From: Candidatus Aenigmatarchaeota archaeon | GTDB taxonomy: Archaea; Aenigmatarchaeota; Aenigmatarchaeia; GW2011-AR5 | Length of the DNA: 6,579 nt | Reading direction: 5' to 3' | Assembly: GCA_016187365.1 (NCBI GenBank) | Contig: JACPJX010000056.1 | Span: 1 to 6,579 of the forward strand | Program-made: the position numbers and the translations under genes | Notes under the pieces: generated by a model | Databases searched by the model: none | Seen by the model: the letters and a program-made list of their open reading frames with translations, nothing else | Told to the model about the DNA's origin: nothing | In this document: piece by piece, positions 4,264 through 6,579 of the stretch | Position numbering within the stretch: the stretch's first letter is position 1 | Layout: every line of letters begins with the position of its first letter

Positions 4264-4274
4264 AAATTATTTAA
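4264..4274 (+). promoter_or_regulatory. TATA box of the MFS transporter gene
   Basis: AATTATTTAAC lies about 26-36 bp before ATG 4300. No Shine-Dalgarno stands in front of the start codon, so a leaderless or nearly leaderless mRNA is likely. This supports ATG 4300 over the in-frame Met at residue 12. Confidence 0.5.
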
Positions 4275-4299
4275 CCCTCCATCATCATCCTTACTTCGT

Positions 4300-5847
4300 A
4301 TGTTGGAGCAGAAAATAGACGTCCAGAAAGGGATGAAGTATTCCACATACGACGGCATGTTCGCGTCGTCCATGGATGCGTTCACGTCGGCATTCATCTC
4401 CGCATTCGCGCTGGCTCTGGGCGCCGGCAACCTGGCCATAGGCCTTCTCGCGGCCGTGCCGCAGGTTTTGTGGACCGCCAACCAGTTCACCGCGGCGTGG
4501 GCGGTCGAGAAGACGGGGCAGAGAAAAAAGATAGTGATACTTACAGCGACAGTTTCGAGGCTGGTATGGCTTCCGATAGCCTTCCTGCCTTTCATCTTTC
4601 CCGACCTGAACGTGCTTATTCTACTCGTGTCCCTGTCGGCGATGCTCGGGGCATTCACCGGCCCGGCATGGGCGTCGTGGATGGCCGACATAGTCCCGGA
4701 TAATATGCGCGGCGAATATTTCAGCAAGAGGAACCGCGCCACGGCTTTCGCGGGCCTTGTCGCGACGATGCTCGCCGGGATAATCCTGGGAATATTTCCG
4801 GAAGGCACCGCGGGCTTTGCCATCATTTTCGTCATGGGGCTCGCGTGCGGCATCCTGTCGTCGATGTTCCTGACAAAGATACCCGAGCCCCCGTATTCGG
4901 CGCTGAAGACAAAATTCATTGAAAACGTCGGCGAATCATTCCGCAACAGGAGGTTCAGGAAATTCATGATAATCTACTTCATCTTCAGGTTCGGCGTCAT
5001 GTTCGGCGCGCCCTTCATGGTCGTGGACCTGATAAGCAACATGCACGCTGCTTACATATGGATTTCCATAACAGCCGCCGCATCCACCGTGGCGGGCATC
5101 ATGGCGCGCGGCTCCGTCGGGAAAGCGTCGGACCTTTTTGGCCACAGGCCCGTCCTGATAATCGGCTGCATAGGCACGTCGCTGACGCCGCTCGGCTGGG
5201 CTCTTGCGACGGCGCCCGAACAGATAATCCTTGTCAACATAATAAACGGCATCGCGTGGGCGGCTGCGGACCTTGCGCTGTTCAACTACATGCTCGAGAC
5301 AAGCCCGAGGGAGTCGCGCCCTACATATGCCGCGCTCTTCTGGGTTGTCATGGGCGCGGCTGCCATTATCGCTCCAATAGCAGGCGGCCTCTACGCCGAT
5401 TACATGGGGGGCAGGGAACTGCTGGGATTCGAGGGCCTGAAGGCGGTCTTCATCGTTTCATTCGCCCTGAGGCTTGCAGCCGGGCTGCTGTTCTGGAAAT
5501 TCCTTGAGGAAGTGGTCGAGAAAAGGGAAAAGGCAAGGACAGCCGAGGTCGCGCAGGAAATGTTCCGCACCGGGTTGCATGGCGGCATAAACCAGATGCT
5601 GTACATAAGAAGCAGCGCAAGGAAGACGGCGAGGAAGGTGGAAAGCGTGGTGGAGAATATCGAGGGGGAACTGAAGGAAGCTGCCATGGCAGTGGAGGAG
5701 AAGCTCGGGGATATCGAGAGGGAAAGGAGGATCGCGGGCGGCATGATAGTGAGCGGCGCCGAGAAGATCGAGAAGGATTTTGTCGAGTCGGTGGAGAAGA
5801 AAAGGAGGAAAAAAACGTCAGCGGAAGGAAAAGACGGGAAAGAATGA
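4300..5847 (+). CDS. MFS transporter with long charged C-terminal tail
   Basis: A 515-residue membrane carrier. Residues about 20-402 hold some twelve hydrophobic helices of the major facilitator superfamily. The loop after helix 2 (AVEKTGQRKK, about 68-77) is at the motif-A position, as is GKASDLFGHRP (about 274-284) in the second half; these repeated gates mark the two six-helix halves. Substrate cannot be read from the sequence; sugar, drug or metabolite export are all possible. Residues 403-515 are a 113-residue tail, very rich in Glu, Lys and Arg with heptad-like spacing (KVESVVENIEGELKEAAMAVEEKLGDIERERR), ending in a Lys/Glu cluster. This is predicted cytoplasmic coiled coil, uncommon in MFS proteins, and may bind a partner. 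The gene stands alone, convergent with a small membrane-protein gene. Confidence 0.85.
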   Translation: MLEQKIDVQKGMKYSTYDGMFASSMDAFTSAFISAFALALGAGNLAIGLLAAVPQVLWTANQFTAAWAVEKTGQRKKIVILTATVSRLVWLPIAFLPFIFPDLNVLILLVSLSAMLGAFTGPAWASWMADIVPDNMRGEYFSKRNRATAFAGLVATMLAGIILGIFPEGTAGFAIIFVMGLACGILSSMFLTKIPEPPYSALKTKFIENVGESFRNRRFRKFMIIYFIFRFGVMFGAPFMVVDLISNMHAAYIWISITAAASTVAGIMARGSVGKASDLFGHRPVLIIGCIGTSLTPLGWALATAPEQIILVNIINGIAWAAADLALFNYMLETSPRESRPTYAALFWVVMGAAAIIAPIAGGLYADYMGGRELLGFEGLKAVFIVSFALRLAAGLLFWKFLEEVVEKREKARTAEVAQEMFRTGLHGGINQMLYIRSSARKTARKVESVVENIEGELKEAAMAVEEKLGDIERERRIAGGMIVSGAEKIEKDFVESVEKKRRKKTSAEGKDGKE

Positions 5848-5977
5848 TAAATCAACTCTACAGATTAAAGTGTGATAATAGCAGCTAAAATTACAAACGC
5901 GGTCTGAATTCCTTCTTGATATTTACCCATCAACATCCGTATACCTATGATGGGATTTTCGGCCGTCGTGAAAAATC
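5848..5977. other. Convergent intergenic region, 130 bp
   Basis: It lies between the transporter stop and the stop of the 77-aa gene. GGATTTTC (5953 region) and GAAAAATCC (5970 region) form an imperfect inverted repeat just past the 77-aa gene, perhaps its terminator. On the minus strand an open frame could encode a short hydrophobic peptide ending at 5865 (MLMGKYQEGIQTAFVILAAIITL), possibly a small protein or a gene remnant. Nothing else is seen. Confidence 0.3.
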
Positions 5978-6211
5978 CTATTTCTGCCTCTGCTCGACGA
6001 ACAGCAGTATGAGGGCGAGCACGATCATCGAGATGCCGGTGAACCACAGGAGGTTCACGAGCGACGAAAAGAGGCCGGCGCCGAAGAGTATGCCTGCCGC
6101 GAACAGCAGCACCTTTTCCTCGTCATGCTTGTTGAGGAAAAGCTCGTTCTTGGAAATGTATGAAGGGGCATGGGGATGCCTTCTTCTCCGCGCAGCCTTC
6201 TTTTTCGCCAT
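5978..6211 (-). CDS. Small two-helix membrane protein, unknown function
   Basis: A 77-residue protein with a very basic start (MAKKKAARRRRHPHAP), a polar linker, and two adjoining hydrophobic segments at about 33-53 (EKVLLFAAGILFGAGLFSSLV) and 54-72 (NLLWFTGISMIVLALILLF), ending in VEQRQK. Both ends are likely cytoplasmic by the positive-inside rule. The basic N-terminus might touch RNA, DNA or lipid. I recognise no family. The start is well supported: GAGGTG (6222-6217) is a good Shine-Dalgarno five bases before ATG 6211, unlike the leaderless genes in the rest of the window. It is divergent from the next gene. Confidence 0.7.
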   Translation of the reverse strand: MAKKKAARRRRHPHAPSYISKNELFLNKHDEEKVLLFAAGILFGAGLFSSLVNLLWFTGISMIVLALILLFVEQRQK

Positions 6212-6349
6212 CTGAACACCTCTTTTTTATAAGCGTAATTAATTCGTAATTATATCTTTCCGGGGCAGTATATAAAGATTTAAGAAGAAAAGACCTTGCA
6301 GTCAGTGGCCTGCCGTAATATTTATACGAAGCCGGATATAAAATCATTC
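6212..6349. promoter_or_regulatory. Divergent promoter region
   Basis: A 138-bp AT-rich gap. On the plus strand AATATTTATA (6317-6326) lies 24-33 bp before ATG 6350, suiting a leaderless start. TATATAAAG (6269-6277 region) and TTATAAAAAA (minus, 6232-6223) are further AT-boxes. One of the upstream ones probably serves the 77-aa gene, whose Shine-Dalgarno implies a leader. Confidence 0.45.
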
Positions 6350-6579
6350 ATGAAGCACCTGTATGGCGAAGTTTTCGCAGTTGCGTCCCTCCTTTTGCTG
6401 GCGCTTTTTCTCTCGATATATAATGATTTTGTCGCGGAAGGCAATGCGATATCAAAATCATTTTCCTTGCCGGCGTGGGCGGGATCTCCCTACAGTTTGT
6501 TTGATTCATATGATACTGCTGAAGGCGAAATGCTCCTTGAACCGTCTCCCGACTATTCTCTCCATGGAAGCACGGTCGC
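6350..6579 (+). CDS. N-terminus of an exported or membrane-anchored protein (partial)
   Basis: The frame is open from ATG 6350 to the window end (76 full codons), so the gene is cut off here. It begins MKHLYGEVFAVASLLLLALFLSIYNDF, a single hydrophobic segment near the N-terminus that is either a signal peptide or an anchor. The following region ends FDSYDTAEGEMLLEPSPDYSLHGSTV. The DYSLHGSTV segment recalls the DSSGNGNHGTV start of LamG/concanavalin-like lectin domains, common in archaeal surface proteins. That resemblance is loose and made by eye. The start is supported by the AATATTTATA box and the immediate signal-like sequence. Confidence 0.65.
   Translation, partial: MKHLYGEVFAVASLLLLALFLSIYNDFVAEGNAISKSFSLPAWAGSPYSLFDSYDTAEGEMLLEPSPDYSLHGSTV

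Noticed and set aside
4251..4967. Long minus-strand open frame opposite the transporter
   Set aside because: No promoter or domain; it mirrors the GC-rich transporter codons.
1..6579. CRISPR array, rRNA, transposase or toxin-antitoxin pair
   Set aside because: No spaced short repeats, rRNA segments or transposase motifs are visible. The 63-aa gene and regulator pair resembles a two-gene switch, but nothing shows toxicity.

Overview
The window looks archaeal. The evidence is a tRNA gene with two introns at non-canonical positions, each flanked by a bulge-helix-bulge (BHB) splice motif; a TrmB-type regulator; a Trm5-like tRNA methyltransferase; and TATA-like boxes 22-33 nt upstream of start codons, typical of leaderless archaeal mRNAs. 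Small gene sizes and short spacers would suit a DPANN-type genome, but that lineage is inference.

Layout. Bases 22-717 (minus) encode an exported lipoprotein metalloprotease. Five bases upstream of its start lies the 3' end of a tRNA gene (849-723, minus) that I reconstruct as tRNA-Pro with a 23-nt D-loop intron and a 30-nt T-loop intron, each excisable from a BHB. The first 22 nt of this tRNA (its whole 5' exon), with one base on each side, occur again as a 24-bp direct repeat at 2017-2040. Between the two copies is an AT-rich insert of about 1.2 kb. It holds a 63-aa gene and a TrmB-like regulator, divergent around a perfect 9+3+9 inverted repeat that looks like their operator. I read this as a small integrated element in the tRNA gene. 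The same TTTAAGTTT box stands about 25-33 bp upstream of both tRNA 5' copies, so the element seems to have brought a replacement promoter. No integrase is present.

Bases 2067-3271 (minus) are a two-gene operon: a P-loop nucleotide-kinase-like protein, then adenylate kinase, joined by an ATGA overlap. The adenylate kinase start is ambiguous because two hairpins lie in its extra N-terminal segment. A 35-bp divergent promoter separates this operon from a Trm5-like methyltransferase (3307-4164, plus), whose end runs into strong nested hairpins (4149-4248). An MFS transporter with an unusual 113-residue charged cytoplasmic tail follows (4300-5847, plus). Next come a small two-helix membrane protein (5978-6211, minus) and, divergent from it, the start of a secreted protein cut by the window end (6350 onward).

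Functional links: before insertion the order was probably kinase-adk-tRNA-lipoprotein, all on the minus strand. The methyltransferase family modifies G37 of tRNAs including tRNA-Pro, and the tRNA here has G at position 37. No CRISPR, rRNA or known defence system is seen. The most unusual content is the tRNA with its paired introns and the small regulator-bearing element in it.
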